DNA of 64,000 nucleotides from Diorhabda sublineata (lineage: Eukaryota > Arthropoda > Insecta > Coleoptera > Chrysomelidae): the NCBI RefSeq assembly GCF_026230105.1, contig NC_079475.1, positions 15,206,125-15,270,124 of the forward strand, written 5' to 3'. This document shows, piece after piece, positions 12,741-24,780 of this stretch; the first letter of the stretch is position 1; each line of letters begins with the position of its first letter. The translations under genes and the position numbers were made by a program. The notes under the pieces were generated by a model. It had not been told where the DNA came from, searched no databases, and saw nothing but the letters and a program-made list of their open reading frames with translations.

Positions 12741-13504
12741 AACAAAGGACACAACATTTACGTTACAATTTTGAACAAATTCAATACAGTTTAATAATTA
12801 TATCGCAATTTGCATTAAAACCTATGGATATTGATTCATGTTGGAATTCATTTATGAATTTTGATTATCATATATTGTATTTTTGTTTGTTTATATTAGA
12901 TATTTCAATTGCTTTATCCCATTGTTTAATTGAATATACAAACTTCAAGAGGACGGCATGTACAAAATTCTTGTAATATATAACAAGTGGGAATTGCATC
13001 TCTCACCCTTAGATAAAGGAGGGGATCTTATTAAGTCAGGGCAGCCGTAAACGTGAGAATATGTAACCAGTCTTAGTTAGATCGTCAGAAGTGTACATTA
13101 ATAAAAAAATTATAAAGTAAATACAGTAGAAAATATGTTGTACCCCGACCAATTCAAATAACTTGACTGCTATTGGCAAATAAATTGGTATGTCCCTGAA
13201 ACTGTAAGCTCTTGAACTATTTTGTTGATTATCAGTAAAAACTTATGTGATCGATGGTGATGACATCACAGGTGTTAAGAAACAACGTGAGTAACAAGTT
13301 AGAACAAGTAGGAAAAATCGATGAAGTGAATCACAAAAAATGTTAAGGACATTCCAGATATAACTTCCACAGGATGTATTACATATACGATGACTGGAAA
13401 GAAAGTCCACCTGTAACTTTTGTTTACTGTAATAATACTACCAATTATAATTATTATGATGTTGACAAAAACACTTAAACTCGTGGAGCTGTGGGGTTGC
13501 GCTT
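12741..13504. other. Probable retrotransposon flank, no gene
   Basis: Contains AGGACGGCATGTACAAAATT at 12948-12967, a motif often found before or inside BEL/Pao 3' LTRs. No paired LTR was found. Confidence 0.3.
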
Positions 13505-13760
13505 CCAAATCTAATATAAATATTATTCAGAGATCCCAATCTGAAATAGTTCGTCAACTAGTAGATGCTCCGTAGTATGTAACAAATCTCACCATGCACG
13601 AGGACCTGGGAGTGCCCACTGTACAAGAAGTTATCCAAGAGAGGATCATCAAATAGCACCAAACTATAAAAACCCATCCAAATCCACTACTAGAGGAGTT
13701 GGTAACGCCACGAAACGCGAAAAGACTGAAAAATAGTTGGCCAATAGACCTAATATGAGG
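13505..13760 (+). mobile_element. jockey-like LINE, extreme 3' coding fragment
   Basis: The frame from about 13515 reads IIQRSQSEIVRQLVDAP, a stop in place of the expected Trp, YVTNLTMHEDLGVPTVQEVI and then HPNPLLEELVTPRNAKRLKN. This matches the C-terminal tail of jockey-clade reverse transcriptases (Q-x-x-x-LR-x-I-x-x-APWYV-x-N, D-L-x-IP-V-x-EEI, HPN-x-L, R-x-LKR). At least two in-frame stops. The fragment is strongly 5'-truncated, as expected from target-primed insertion. Confidence 0.85.
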
Positions 13761-14290
13761 TATAAGAGGTTACATCACTGGATGTGAGCCTCACCAAGAC
13801 ATTATAGATATTAGATTATCTAATACTCGCGAGCAAATTAACCTATAGAATGTGAAAAATATTCTAATTGTTAATAAAAAACAGTCGTTATAAAGAATTA
13901 TACAAAATAATGTAATACCCTTTATTATTGCTCATAGAATAATATACCATTAAATTGAGTATATCTATTGTACCATTTTATTTATTCCTTATAATTTCAT
14001 AAAAAAAATAAGCAGATATAGTCCACGTTGTGTAGCCCATACTAGACATGAATAGATTTATAATACCGGGGCTGTTTTCAATATCATTAATTTTTTGTTG
14101 ATACATGTTAATGATGTAAATATGTGACAATACACAAAAATCAAGGACGATTGAAGTACTAATGAGTGATTTTTTTGCTGGTATCTTTTTGGCAATGCTG
14201 GTTTTGACAGATCGTATCTTGTGTCATTGTCAAACTTCAGTTTGGTCAATAATTTAATCAAGACTTACGAACGAACAACACTTGCAAATT
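13761..14290. other. No gene recognised
   Basis: Start of this stretch is probably the LINE 3' untranslated tail. The rest is AT-rich without assignable coding. Confidence 0.35.
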
Positions 14291-14291
14291 A

Positions 14292-15250
14292 TTGCATTTT
14301 ACTATCAAAATTCATGCCAGGTTAAGAGAATGCATCACGCACTTCTTCCAATTTATGGGCAGTTTGGTCAGCATACTTACACTATTGAACATTAAACCAC
14401 TAACACGCAAACGTACAGTGAGGAGCGAAGAAAATATTGCGGCTGTATCTGCCAGTGTTACTGACGACCGTGAAATGTCGATTCGCCGCCATTCGCAGCA
14501 AATGGACCCCTGTTACTCCAATATGAGGAAAATTTTGCGATAGGATTTGAGTGTAAATCCTCATAAGATACAGCTGGTACAAGAATTGACGCCACACGAT
14601 CTCCTACAATATCTAACATTTGGTGAATGTGCGCTGGCAAAGTTGGAAGGAGATCCACTTTTTTTATCGAAATATTTTGTTTAACTACGAATCTCATTTC
14701 TGGTTGAATGGATACGTCAACAAACGGAATTGCCGCTTCTGGAGGGAAGACCAGCCAGAAGCATTGCAAAGCTACCAATACATCCCGAAAAAGTCACTGT
14801 TTGACGATTTTGTTTTTCTCAAAATGGAAAAATTGAAAATGTCTGACATGTGGTTTCAACAAGACGTTCCACATGCCACACGGAACGCGAAACAATGGCC
14901 AAATTGAGAGCCGCCTTCGGTGAACAGTTCATCTCACGTTTGGGGCCCGTCAATTGGCCGCCTAGATTGTGCGATTTAACGCCTTTGTACTATTTCTTGT
15001 GGGGAAATGTCAAGGCTAATGTCTACAGGGAGAAACCAGCAACAATTGACGCACTGGAAGCCAATATTGAAACATTTATTCGTAAAATACCGGCAAATAA
15101 GCTGGAGAGAGGGTGCCAAAATTGGACCTTACGCATGGACTATCTAAAGCGGAGCCGCGGCTAACATTTGCATGAATTAATCTTTAAACATTAAATTATA
15201 CTAATCGTTCTATCGATTCCAATAAAGATTCCAGGAATTTTTTCAAATTT
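14292..15250 (+). mobile_element. DDE transposon, DUF4817-type, internally deleted
   Basis: Plus-strand frames give, in order: an N-terminal part with ENIAAVSASVTDDREMSIRR (helix-turn-helix region, 14430-14490), YESHFWLNGYVNKRNCRFW (14690-14745), a jump to KLKMSDMWFQQD (14835-14875), and CDLTPLYYFLWGNVKANVY (14970-15027) followed by the usual C-terminal tail ending SRG. In the family the first block reads SDEAHFWLNG; here the first catalytic Asp is Tyr. About 100 or more residues between the first and second catalytic blocks are deleted. Several frameshifts are present. It is the same type as the elements at 4343, 22915 and 39840 but of a different subfamily. Inverted repeats were not found. 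Confidence 0.88.
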
Positions 15251-15520
15251 TTTGTGTTTTTTTTTTCAAAATAAAATCCTATACCTCTTAAAAAATCAGT
15301 GATTATAACAGTGTAACCCATGAATTTTTTTAAAAGAAAGTACTAGATAAAATTTTTTTAAGTTTCTGGACTTAATAAAGCATATTTTTGTTATAAAAAT
15401 ATTGAAAAATAACGGAGTTATGTACTGTCCTCGGAGGTGCCAATAAAAAGTTCCACAATAGTACAGGTAAAATAGGATTACCCAAAATTAAATTGGGTGC
15501 TTCTTATTTTCTAGATTTTC

Positions 15521-16630
15521 AAAGGTTTTCTGATACTGAATAAGCCTAGCAACTCTTAACAAAATTATGGGCAAGCGTTTTCGAAATTTTGGAACTTATA
15601 ACTAAAAAAAATTTTGAAACGTGATTAACTCGGAAACGAAGAAGAATTCGAAAAAAAATATTCGAACAAAAAATGTAGAGCACACAATTTTCTACAAAGG
15701 ACTTCAGTCATTTTTTGTGGGAGTCACTATTTTTGAATTAATCTCCCTAAACTCCGAAAGCCGGAGGATCCGCTCACAAATTCCCGCCAGTGCAGATTCA
15801 AGCCAATCTAAGTTCCAGGCGCACGTGGAAACTGCTCTAACTCTTGGAAAACAATTTCGTTTTCAAAGAATTTTCTACTCAAGTAAGCTAGCATACTTTT
15901 AGACGGAAATTTTCGAAAATCCAGCGAGATAAAGAGGTTTATTGACCACATGTACATAGCATACATGAACTACTTGTTGGTTTCAAATAAACTAACTTTC
16001 AAAAAATGCGATCATGAACACTATCTTCGTTCTCGGTTGATTATTATTTCAATATTCACAGAATTTTTAATAGTTTCTCTTTCACAAAAATGTGGGTACT
16101 CATTTTGTGTTCTACAGTTTTGGCTTCGGTATTTTTTTCGAATTGTACGTAGTTTTCGAGTTATTCGTGATGCAAAATATTTTTGAGCATCAAACCCATT
16201 TTATAATGTAAATGTTGAGGTTAGGAAAAAATGAAACCTTTTTTGGACAGAATTTTGTCCCAGCAGTGTGTGTCAAATCCTCATAGCTTTCAAGTTATAC
16301 GCAATTCAAAATGTACATATACCCATTTTATTGTGAAAATTTTAATGTTAAAAAAATGTTAGAAAACCAATTTGTAGAGAATTTTGTACTGTAAATTTTA
16401 TGCTCCAGCACTTTTTATCGAATTCCTTGTAGTTTACGAGTTAATCGCGATTCCAAATATTTTTGAGGGTATAAGTCCATTTTTAGATGAAAATTTTGAA
16501 ATTAGGAACAAATACTTAGGATACTTTTTTGTAAGGAATTTTGTACTCTACATTTTTTGTTATGGTAATCAAAAATCCGTGCCCATAATTTTGTTAGAGA
16601 TGTAGACTTATTCAATATCCCAAAACCTTT
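15521..16630. mobile_element. Long-inverted-repeat element with internal tandem units
   Basis: The left arm (15521 to about 15720, AAAGGTTTTCTGATACTGAA at its start, AACAAAATTATGGGCA inside) is matched in inverted orientation by the right arm (about 16440-16630; minus strand AAAGGTTTTGGGATATTGAA, AACAAAATTATGGGCA). The match runs for nearly 200 bases at moderate identity. Between and overlapping the right arm are about three diverged tandem units of roughly 140 bases (near 16130, 16270 and 16420), each with a version of CGAGTTAATCGCGATTCCAA, CCATTTTA and AGAATTTTGTACT. No coding sequence was found. The structure suggests a non-autonomous foldback-like element. Confidence 0.65.
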
Positions 16631-18309
16631 AATTTAAGGCTTTAGCTCAAAATCGCCTAATTTGCCTGTTCCACAACTTCTGACTTGATTCCTGCCGAAT
16701 GAGTAACTGGAACAAAAAAATTCAAACAGATTATTAAAAGCTGAAGGTATTTCCTACACCTACGATTTTTGAGAAATATAAAAAATTAACAAAAGTGTCG
16801 TTTTTTGGGGTATACCAAATTGAAAATTTCCAACCAATCAAAAAGATCGTAGGTCGTTGTATAGTAAATATATTCAAGACAACTCAGTTTAAATTTGCAG
16901 AGTCTCTTTGAGTTATGATGTCAGCAATTTTCAGAAATGTCGATTTGAGAAAAACGCGTTTATCGATTTTTGCTTGATAAAATTGTATTTAACATAATAA
17001 TGGTTAATCAGCTATGCTTCGCTCATACAATACACCTTCTTCTTTCACGAAAAATTCCCGCTGAGAGATTAAGGTTTGTCTCATACGAAATACCGCACTT
17101 ACATGACACAGATATTTAAAATCCTAAACTAGTTTGATTAATCTTGATGTTTTTGTTTACAAATTTTGTAAATAACTCGTAAAGCACTTATTGCACTGAT
17201 AACTGAGAAAAACGTTTGTTCAACTGCAATTTCGTTATCTCCGGTATGTAAAAGTTTTTAGCGGCTTTTTTTTTCTTTTTACACTTCGATCTAGATAAAG
17301 GATTATAGTGAGAGCCTTTTTAGACATTACTCATTTTCATTGCGTTGTGTAGTGTACGACAAGTGAGAGTATACTGAACAGACGCTTCGACAACAACGCC
17401 TAACGGCTCCAAAATATATTTGAAATGGCGATATACTATATTTCAAGGCCCATTAACACCTATATAGAACCCCAATATTACCTATGTACTGTTCACAATA
17501 CGAAAGATTCAAGTAACTTCAGGCTAAAGCCGAAATTCCGCCCATAGACAGTTGGAGCGGACGCTGTTTAGAACGCGCTGTTATTCAAAAACTATCTAAG
17601 AAACGACCTTGCCGCTTGCATAGGATATTTTTGAAGGTATAACCTATCAAAAAGGCGGGAAAAAATTGATTTTTTTAAAGTGTCACACTAGTATAGCGCC
17701 TTAATTATTTCTCATGGGTGTAACATTTCTAATGTCACTTAGTATATTATCTTTAGTAGCTTCAACGAGTTGCTTGATTCTAAAAAATTGATAGGAATAT
17801 TTTATTATAGATTACCATTATGAGAAAGTAGGGGCTTGGTTTTTTTGTTCCGTTGGAGTACTTGGGTGGATCCAATGTTTTGCATTTTAGCTAAATTATT
17901 CTAGAAACTAATCATGCAAACATTCTTTTATATCACATTATTATCTATTATATGTTTATTCAATATAATTTACACTCACGATATAGTTGACCGTTATTCT
18001 ATGAGAAATGAAATATTAAACAACAATTAACAGAAAAAACTGAACTATATTCATATACTTTCAAGGATAATAATATTCAAGCCATTGACAGGTATATATA
18101 CTACCAGTCAAGAGTTTTTACCTACCACATAATACAATTCAAAATAATACACGTTAACAAATTTCTCTTTTTTATTATTTAGCAAAGGTTCTATTTTGTC
18201 GGTAAGTGCGACAAGTTAAAACTTGCAAGTTCCGGCTAATTTGTTTATTATTCATATTGTTAAGTTCTTATACCAATTGTCTTCGTTCTCGAAAATTCAG
18301 AATTGTAAG
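16631..18309. other. No gene recognised
   Basis: AT-rich. 16790-17000 and 17330-17680 have the more mixed composition of old repeats, but no protein match or paired ends could be seen. Confidence 0.35.
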
Positions 18310-19030
18310 TTTTAAAATGCACAGAAAAGGAACTATCCGTTGAAATTCGTGCGTTTATGGCAAGTCTTCATAGTTTAAGTAACCGTACCATTGCCGTCGA
18401 ATTAAAAATACCTCCATGTACCATGTACCAAAATCTTTAGCGATAGAAAACGTTCAGGGCGGCCCCGAAAAATGATGACCGCTGAAGACAAACATATTGT
18501 ATTGATAACAGCTATTATCAATGTATCTATTTTATCTGTATTTTATTACCTGAAAAGGAGATTGAGAGAAGCTGGTCTTCTGGTAACAGTGGTAATGAAG
18601 AAACTTTTTTTAAGACGTCAAAATTAAATTAAGAGAGGGCTAAAGAACAAAATAATTGGACGCATGAAGAAAGGGAGAGACTTTTATAGAGACCTGGTAA
18701 AAATTTAAGGAATTTTGAAGGAAGAAGACTATAAAAAATTATCTTCCAGCATGATAACGATCCCATGCATTCCTCGAAGTTGTGCAAAGAGTATTTAGAA
18801 GAATTAGAAAATAAAATGCACTGAAAGTGATGGTAGTCGACCGACTTCAACGCGATAGAGGTGTTGAGGGTCAAATTGGACAGGGAATTCAGTTAGCAGT
18901 GTCCTACTTTCACTTCAGATTTGTGAAGTATTCTGAAAAACCAATGGAATAGACGACGATTATTTGTTGAAATTGTTACAGATAATGCTAAAATTGTACA
19001 CCAAAATAATGAAATGTATTTCTATGCAAT
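18310..19030 (+). mobile_element. Tc1-type transposon relic, internally deleted
   Basis: Plus-strand frames read ELSVEIRAFMASLHSLSNR at about 18340 (Tc1 N-terminal helix-turn-helix), WTHEE near 18660, IFQHDNDPMHSSKLCKEYLE at 18745-18800 and NALKVMV at about 18815. In Tc1 transposases WTHEDW precedes the first catalytic block (WTDESKF), and F-QHDNDPKH holds the second catalytic Asp. Here the first block is deleted between WTHEE and IFQHDN, while the second Asp is kept. Many frameshifts. A nearby stretch to 19030 still resembles the C terminus. Inverted repeats not located. Confidence 0.85.
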
Positions 19031-19361
19031 TCAACAAATGTCATCGAAAAAAATTCCTGTTCGGATAATAATCATATCTCCGGGGAAGGATAAATTTATT
19101 GAACAAACCGTTGATACCGGGGCTTCAATGGATTTATTCTAATTTGTTCTGGTGTAGTATCTAAAAATAATATAGAACGACAATCTCCATCCCTTACGCT
19201 ACTGTTCGTGCCCCGATGCACAAGTTAATCTTTGTTGCTTATGCACTGGTATCAATGGTGCCCTTTTTAAAAGTTTTAAAAGTTGATACACTAAAAAGTC
19301 TTCTTCCCGAGTATATCTGTAAAAAAATGAACTGGATTATTACAAAATTTTATTTATTAAA

Positions 19362-20030
19362 TTATATAAGTATATAATATGATTCCTGATGAATTATACA
19401 GTAAAATCCCACAAAATTCCTTGATGTTTTCTGTTTTAATTTAGTTACAACGCCCGAATGTTTGCCAGCCATAAAAGAAGCGTCATCCGTAGTTATACTG
19501 CTAACTATATTCCAGTCGAGTTTATATTCTGCTATCAAATTCTCAATTGCAGAATAAATATCATTTGCTGTTGTAATACCTGTCAATGGGACGCGCTTTA
19601 ATAGTCCTTCAGTTATTTCAAAATTACTGTTAATGCATCGTATGAAAACAGCAAGTTGAGTTGTATCAACAGTATCAGTGCTCTCGTCAATAGCCAGTGA
19701 AAAGTTTGTAAATTCCTTAATTTTCTCCTTCAGTTGAAGAACCAAATTTGAGATAAATCATTAATTCTTGAAGCAAGATTGTTTCTTGATAGCGAAATAT
19801 TTTGAATTATTGACTTTTGAGATGGAAATGAAACATCGGCAACTTTCAACATACAGTCTTCAATAAAATCACCATCAGTGACAGGTTTTTTGTTTCGATT
19901 GTCGAAGGTCAATATCGATTGTTGACCTTCAAGTTTAGATTTTAAAGATGACAATTTGTCGATTCTTATTTTTTTAGTGTAACAATCGAATTTTGACTTA
20001 AGATTCGTATCATAGTGTCTCTTCAAATTC
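19362..20030 (-). mobile_element. hAT transposon relic (ZBED5/GTF2IRD2-like)
   Basis: Two minus-strand frames in the order 19730-20026 then 19362-19745. The first holds KRHYDTNLKSKFDCYTKKI and SLKSKLEGQQSILTF (end of the BED finger and linker), then a deletion of about 20 residues, then DGDFIEDCMLKVADV. The second holds KEFTNFSLAIDESTDTVDT, where the catalytic Asp of the hAT core lies in DESTD, then SITTDDASFMAGKHSGVV and YCIIHQES. The break between the two frames sits near 19740. The BED domain itself and the C-terminal dimerisation domain are absent. This family of proteins is widespread in insect genomes as active or recently active hAT elements. Confidence 0.9.
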
Positions 20031-20912
20031 TATGAAAAAATGCAATTTACCATTTAGATTCAAAAACTCGTCTCACTATCGACTTTACGTTTTTGTGAGA
20101 TTATGCCAAACCATTATGGAACTCGACACAAAAATTATGGATATCGCGAGCACGACACAAACAAATGCGCAATAACTACTTCCCCGTACTATTAAAATCC
20201 TTCTCCAAAGGATCGCTTTGATTACTCGACTCAACTCACTCACGTCGCGTCGACGCACTCGTTTTATATGGTTAAAGAAGGTTCTCGTCTAGACTCGAAG
20301 CCCGTGGAAGATTCTATTATACTCGACAAAAATAATAGGATATTTCCACTTGCTGCTAAGAGATGGCGATACTGTGTTTTTCTCTCACTTGTCTAGGCCC
20401 ACGCTGCCCTTGAAATTACTTATAAACATCCTTAGACTTGAGTAAGACTATTTAAAACATACGTAGACGAATCGAATGAAGTCTAAGAGCTCTAAAAACA
20501 TGATTATTCTTTATATGATACATTGCGATCGCGGGCCTTATTGATATTGCCCAGGGGCCGTATCTTTGACTGTTCTAGATCTTCGTTTTCTGAGAAAACT
20601 TTGCTTCCCTGGCACCGATTGAGCATCCTAGAAATGACAATTTCGAACATATTTTTTCGATTTGCAATATCCGTACAAATTAAAATAAGCTAACCAATAG
20701 CAAAATAAATCTCATTCATTCGTTCTATAAGGATAGCCAATCTTGAAAAAAATCTCAAATAGATCGACTTAGCCCTAAATACAGAGCGATTTAGCAATAC
20801 CTTTGGATTAGGTTTACATAATAATAAATAAAAAAGAATTTTGTGAACAACAGGGTGTTACGTTCTCACAAGATCTATCACTTTTATTTGTAACTGTAAG
20901 TTTTTCTTCAAG
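20031..20912. other. Flank between hAT relic and host exon
   Basis: 20041-20420 has a higher GC content with many CGA/TCG words and probably is the hAT 5' end (promoter side). 20420-20912 is AT-rich. A pyrimidine-rich stretch and AG at 20911-20912 or 20923-20924 precede the host exon. Confidence 0.4.
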
Positions 20913-20924
20913 GTTCTCACATAG

Positions 20925-21917
20925 GACCTGAATATGGTAGCGAAGGATTCATGCAACAGGTCAACCAAGATTTGCAACGATCAGCCTGTCGGAGGAGAAC
21001 AAAACTGTTTACTGTATAATAAAATGTCCGTAAATGAAGTTCGAAGTAACGAGAATCAACTTAATTCTAATCTTTCAAATAAAAATAGAAAAGAAGATAA
21101 TCCCGAGGCTTTAATTCGATACATTTTGAATGATATATGTGATAATGCTATCGACATCGTTGATCCTATAACAATAATGAAACGAGGTTCCAATTTAAGT
21201 TTGGAAGAGAAACAACAAAGAACTCACAACAGACGAGTTTCTATAGTAGACGATGATCTCAGTGGAGATTTTGTTGAATGTCGCAATAATTTAGTAAATC
21301 TACATAGAAGAGCTGTAAGTGAAAGCGTCATTGATAGAAGATACGTCGTAGATGAAAACGATAACAAAATGGAACTCAAAAAACTTCCAGACAAAGAGAA
21401 GAAGAAAAAGAAAATATCCTTCAATTCGTTGTTTGGTAAAAAAGATAAAAAATTCAGAGAAAATAAAGAAGAAGAAGAGAAACGCGACAACTTACCTCAA
21501 TTACCGGTATTTAAATCCAACACTTTGGGAAAAACTAAAAAATACGCCTCCGCCCTAGAACTGAATCAACACAATCAACAAAAATCTGTGATGCATCGGA
21601 CTCCTTCGTTTATTAGAAAATTAGTAAATATCACAGAGGATCCTACGGGTTATTTCAAACGATCGCTCAGTTTTCGGGATGTGAGTAAAAAATTGGTGAA
21701 AGTTCCGTCACGGGAAAAACTGACAGACAAAAAGAATCAAGAATGGAGACAATCACTCCAATCGTTAGTCGAAACAGATATCAGTGTTAGTTATAACGAC
21801 TTAAGTTTCATTAACTACGATGCTCTTAACGATATTCGATATGAGCCTGTTAACCTGCAGGCCGGGAGAAATGACAGTAAAGGATATATAGCAAGGACGC
21901 AAAGTATGATAGAAAAG
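20925..21917 (+). CDS. Host gene exon A (start-codon exon of an unrecognised Ser/Lys-rich protein)
   Basis: This is the longest non-transposon frame in the window: 328 codons from ATG 20934 to AAG 21917, followed directly by a consensus donor GTGAGT at 21918. The start has A at -3 and G at +4, and the frame is closed upstream by TAG at 20922-20924. AG at 20911-20912, after a pyrimidine stretch, or at 20923-20924 are the likely acceptors, so this exon is not the first of the gene. If the second acceptor is used, the frame could continue upstream. The peptide is mostly polar and probably disordered, with a lysine patch at residues 149-173 (KEKKKKK), an acidic run (EEEEK), RTPSFIRKL at 222-230, KRSLSFRD at 242-249 and WRQSLQSLVE at 271-280. 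Several R-x-x-S sites (RRAVS, KRSLS, RTQS) look like basophilic kinase or 14-3-3 targets, an inference. I do not recognise the family; a signalling or cytoskeletal scaffold is possible. The exon ends in phase 0. Confidence 0.85.
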
Positions 21918-22238
21918 GTGAGTTATATATCTCATTTGATATAAATCTGCAAAAGTGTCTTGATAAGGGTAGAATAATATAAAATTCTTTTTGGAAAGCT
22001 ATAATACTTTTTAATTAAGATGTTACTCTACTGTAAAAAATATTTTTATACAATTTTTCTGCATAGTAACATTTCGTGAAACACGAATTTGTCTTTGACA
22101 TTCTTTGTCTCACATGGCTTTCCATCAAGCCATTTTATTAAGGTTGGGAACAGAGGGTAATTGAAGACGAATGAGTAGGCGTATTGTCGTGATGGAACAG
22201 ATATGGAAGTCAGAGTTAATCACCGTAATATTCGTTCT
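21918..22238. other. Start of intron A
   Basis: AT-rich intron sequence directly after the donor. No feature seen. Confidence 0.5.
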
Positions 22239-22418
22239 TGACATAATGCAATACAACGTGTAATGCAATGCAAGACGCATTATTTATTGATTAAAAGCAT
22301 ACGCAGATGAAGTTCCTCTAAAAGCCGCTAAACATGATGCAGTACAACGTGTAATGCAATGCAAGACGCAAGATTGCTTGAAAAAAGCATGCGCAGATGA
22401 AGTTGAGCTGATTTTTTC
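22239..22418. repeat. Tandem duplication, about 93-bp unit
   Basis: ACGTGTAATGCAATGCAAGA occurs at about 22254 and again at about 22347, with similar flanks on both sides (ACAT(A/G)ATGCA before it, AAAGCAT(A/G)CGCAGATGAAGTT after it). The second copy is also the left arm of the inverted repeat described next. Confidence 0.8.
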
Positions 22419-22837
22419 ATGCAAGATATCGCACTTGCAATTTTATCGATTAGGTCGTCATCTAAGTTTCAATTTTAGGGAGAAATAAGTTTATATACTG
22501 CGTATATTACGTTTTATTTTCCTCAGGAGTTTTTCAAATATTTCTTCATCCATTCACAACTAATTTTTCCATATTTTCTCGTCTAATTCTCTAGCTAAAC
22601 TATCCATCAAAATCTAAAAGCAAGGCAGAGGCAGATATAATTATTAGCAGTGTTTGAGGTTAGGAAATTGTTTAATTTTACTTTTGGAATTCTGATTAGT
22701 GACAACCATGATGCAATGGTAAGAGACTTGCATAATGTCCAAAGACGTGCAATATTCCTTTATGTAATATTTTGATCTTGCAAGGAATTGAATGCAATTT
22801 ATTGCATGTTGTCTTGCATCATGTCAAGCGGCCTTAA
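22324..22837. mobile_element. MITE-like inverted-repeat element
   Basis: Left end CCGCTAAACATGATGCAGTA (22326 onward) pairs with the minus-strand reading of the right end CCGCTTGACATGATGCAAGA. Both arms are full of TGCAAT words and extend about 45 bases with moderate identity. The interior is AT-rich and non-coding. The left end has been tandemly duplicated (22239-22418). Superfamily not determined. Confidence 0.6.
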
Positions 22838-22914
22838 GCACTATGTCTATGCCCGGTTTTCACTTTATTGAAAGCACGTTCCTCGAACGGAGCCCACTGT
22901 GTCAACTATACATA

Positions 22915-23720
22915 CAAGGTGTTCCGGAACTTAATGCAGAAAATTCGGGAGTGTGAAGATAACATGAAAATGATGCTGCGACATAAAAAAATTTATCGTG
23001 AGACCTTTTGTATCTGAGTTATAGGCCGTTAAAATTGCGAAATCAGAAGTATATATAAGTATATTTTGTAAATTTCACAATCGAACATTATGAATCTCTA
23101 ATGGTTGATGTCCAAACATCTAATTCTAATGGGACTGAATACTGTCGAACATCGTGTTATTTACATTAAAAAAAATTAATCTAGATAAATTTGGTTACCT
23201 TGCACTTATACAAACTTCCGGAGTCTACAGTGTTACTTATACCATGATTTTAAGAGATCCCCAAAAAAAATAATTCATTGTGTTGGAACATGGTGGCCAA
23301 GCAAATAGACCTTCCCGATCATCTCAACTATCAGAAAAAATGTTTATGATGTTTTACATCATTTAGGAGGTGGGAAGGGGCTCCATCTTGCACGAACCAC
23401 AGTTGTTTAGAGGAATATCACATAACATGGATGGGAAATCATTTTGTAGAAATTGTAAGTATCGCTGGCCATTCAGGGTTATCAGGGATCAAAAAAATAT
23501 GGACCTACTAAATTATTATCCACTATTCCTACCCACACAATATCGCAATGATTGACGTTGATTATTTGTTTGAATTCTACCGTGAGGATTTTCATCTGCA
23601 CATAAATGTAAATTATGGGAATTGATAACCTAACCATCTTCATCAGAAAACATTGCCATTCAATCAAATTTATTATCAACTCGTTTTTTTCGGCTAACCA
23701 ACTAAATTTTCCTACATTTC
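22915..23720 (-). mobile_element. DDE transposon, DUF4817-type, degenerate
   Basis: On the minus strand from about 23700: ADENPH (where the family has W-x-x-ENP), VWVGIVDNNLVGPYFF (23480-23540), then FVQDGAPSHLLNDVKHH in another frame (around 23370-23400; QDGAPxH holds the second catalytic Asp), WPPCSN near 23305 (family WPPRSPDLTP) and FFWGSLK. After this comes a 3' untranslated part at 22915-23110 that ends in AAGGTGTTCCGGAACTTAA, and this same segment recurs at 36600-36840. Several stops and frameshifts are present, and the N-terminal helix-turn-helix is not visible. Confidence 0.85.
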
Positions 23721-23968
23721 AACTTTTTCGTTATTTTTTCTCATGTAATACACGATGTTCGACAATAGTTTATTCAGAAATATTTTAATGTGTTCTTATA
23801 TCTCATATAAGTTTTTAATTGTGCTCTCATCTAGCAGATTTTTTATGTGAAATATTGGCCACATGCTGGGTTATACTTCTTCTCCTGCTATCTATCTACT
23901 ATTATTGGATGAATTTTAGTAGGCATCTCTGTTCGCTACTGTGTGAACCAGATCTCTTATATTTTCAG

Positions 23969-24088
23969 ACCTGTCCACTCTCTTATGTTCCTCAGCCAAG
24001 ACATTCGCTTTCTCCCGAGTACCGGTTCACTATCAATCCTACCGTCAACTATAAGCTAAAGAAGTCGGTACTTGGAGCCTATGATTAA
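23969..24088 (+). other. Candidate coding segment, unassigned (possible alternative terminal exon)
   Basis: This stretch has a balanced base composition and a coding-like codon mix in the middle of AT-rich intron. It follows TATTTTCAG, and a second AG lies at 23994-23995 after CTTATGTTCCTC. The frame, in phase with the phase-0 end of exon A, reads PRHSLSPEYRFTINPTVNYK and ends KKSVLGAYD followed by TAA 24086-24088. It could be an alternative 3' terminal exon of the host gene, a piece of another gene, or a relic of an element. I do not recognise the peptide. No polyadenylation signal was seen close downstream. Confidence 0.3.
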
Positions 24089-24439
24089 GTAAATAGGCAG
24101 TTTTTTTTCCTTCTTTATTTCGGAGAATTTCTCTGTTTTTTCCCAGTATTCTTAGTATCCGTTATACAATGCGGAATTCTCGTACAACATTTTGTATGAC
24201 CTCAGAGGTCAATTTGTTCCGTTATCCTAACTTTTAAATCAGCATTATTGTATAGTCTAACAAAATAACCCATCTTAAAAATTAATTTTCTCAGGTAATC
24301 AAAAAACTTTGGTGGCACACCTCTTTTCTCATTTAAATTTTTCGAGGGAGTGCTTATAATTCAGAGTGAGTGCTGGAGGGGGATAATATTTTTATACTGG
24401 AAACTGCGAATTTAAGAGTAAAAATCGACATGTTTCAGG
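24089..24439. other. No gene recognised
   Basis: Pyrimidine-rich then AT-rich intron sequence without an assignable feature. Confidence 0.4.
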
Positions 24440-24780
24440 GTTTTTCCACATAGTACATAATAACGCTAAAATTGAATTTACTCCATACATATGGACCGCA
24501 TTGTATATACTGAATATTAGTAAATCAGGTGCCAATTTGATTAAATTGAAACGTCATGGAGACTGGAAAAAATCAAGTTCCATAAAAGGATATAATATAG
24601 TAGACGCGATTAGTATCAGTATTGACAAAGCCCAGAATATTTTGTATTCATCATGTACATCTACATCGGTTGTTCAACCGTTCAAAAGCGAAAGATCGCA
24701 ACATTCTGTCTCGAGCAGTAATCTGTTATTTTACGCTCTAAATAAACAAATACCTATTTTGTTACTTCAAAATTGAAATG
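24440..24780 (+). mobile_element. Crypton tyrosine recombinase, C-terminal fragment
   Basis: The frame 24501-24776 reads SKSGANLIKLKRHGDWKKSS and then IKGYN. In insect Crypton recombinases this block is S-G-A-D-L-x-x-LKRHGGWKS-x-x-VAEGY, where HxxW supplies the late catalytic His/Trp position and the Tyr of EGY is the nucleophile. Here both are kept (RHGDW and GYN), but the HxxR box normally just upstream (GHCFRRSSA) is not readable and the rest of the protein is missing. It is a fragment of the same type as the copy at 45250-46325. Confidence 0.8.

Noticed and set aside
21224..21490. Ser/Phe-rich open frame on the minus strand
   Set aside because: It is the antisense shadow of exon A.
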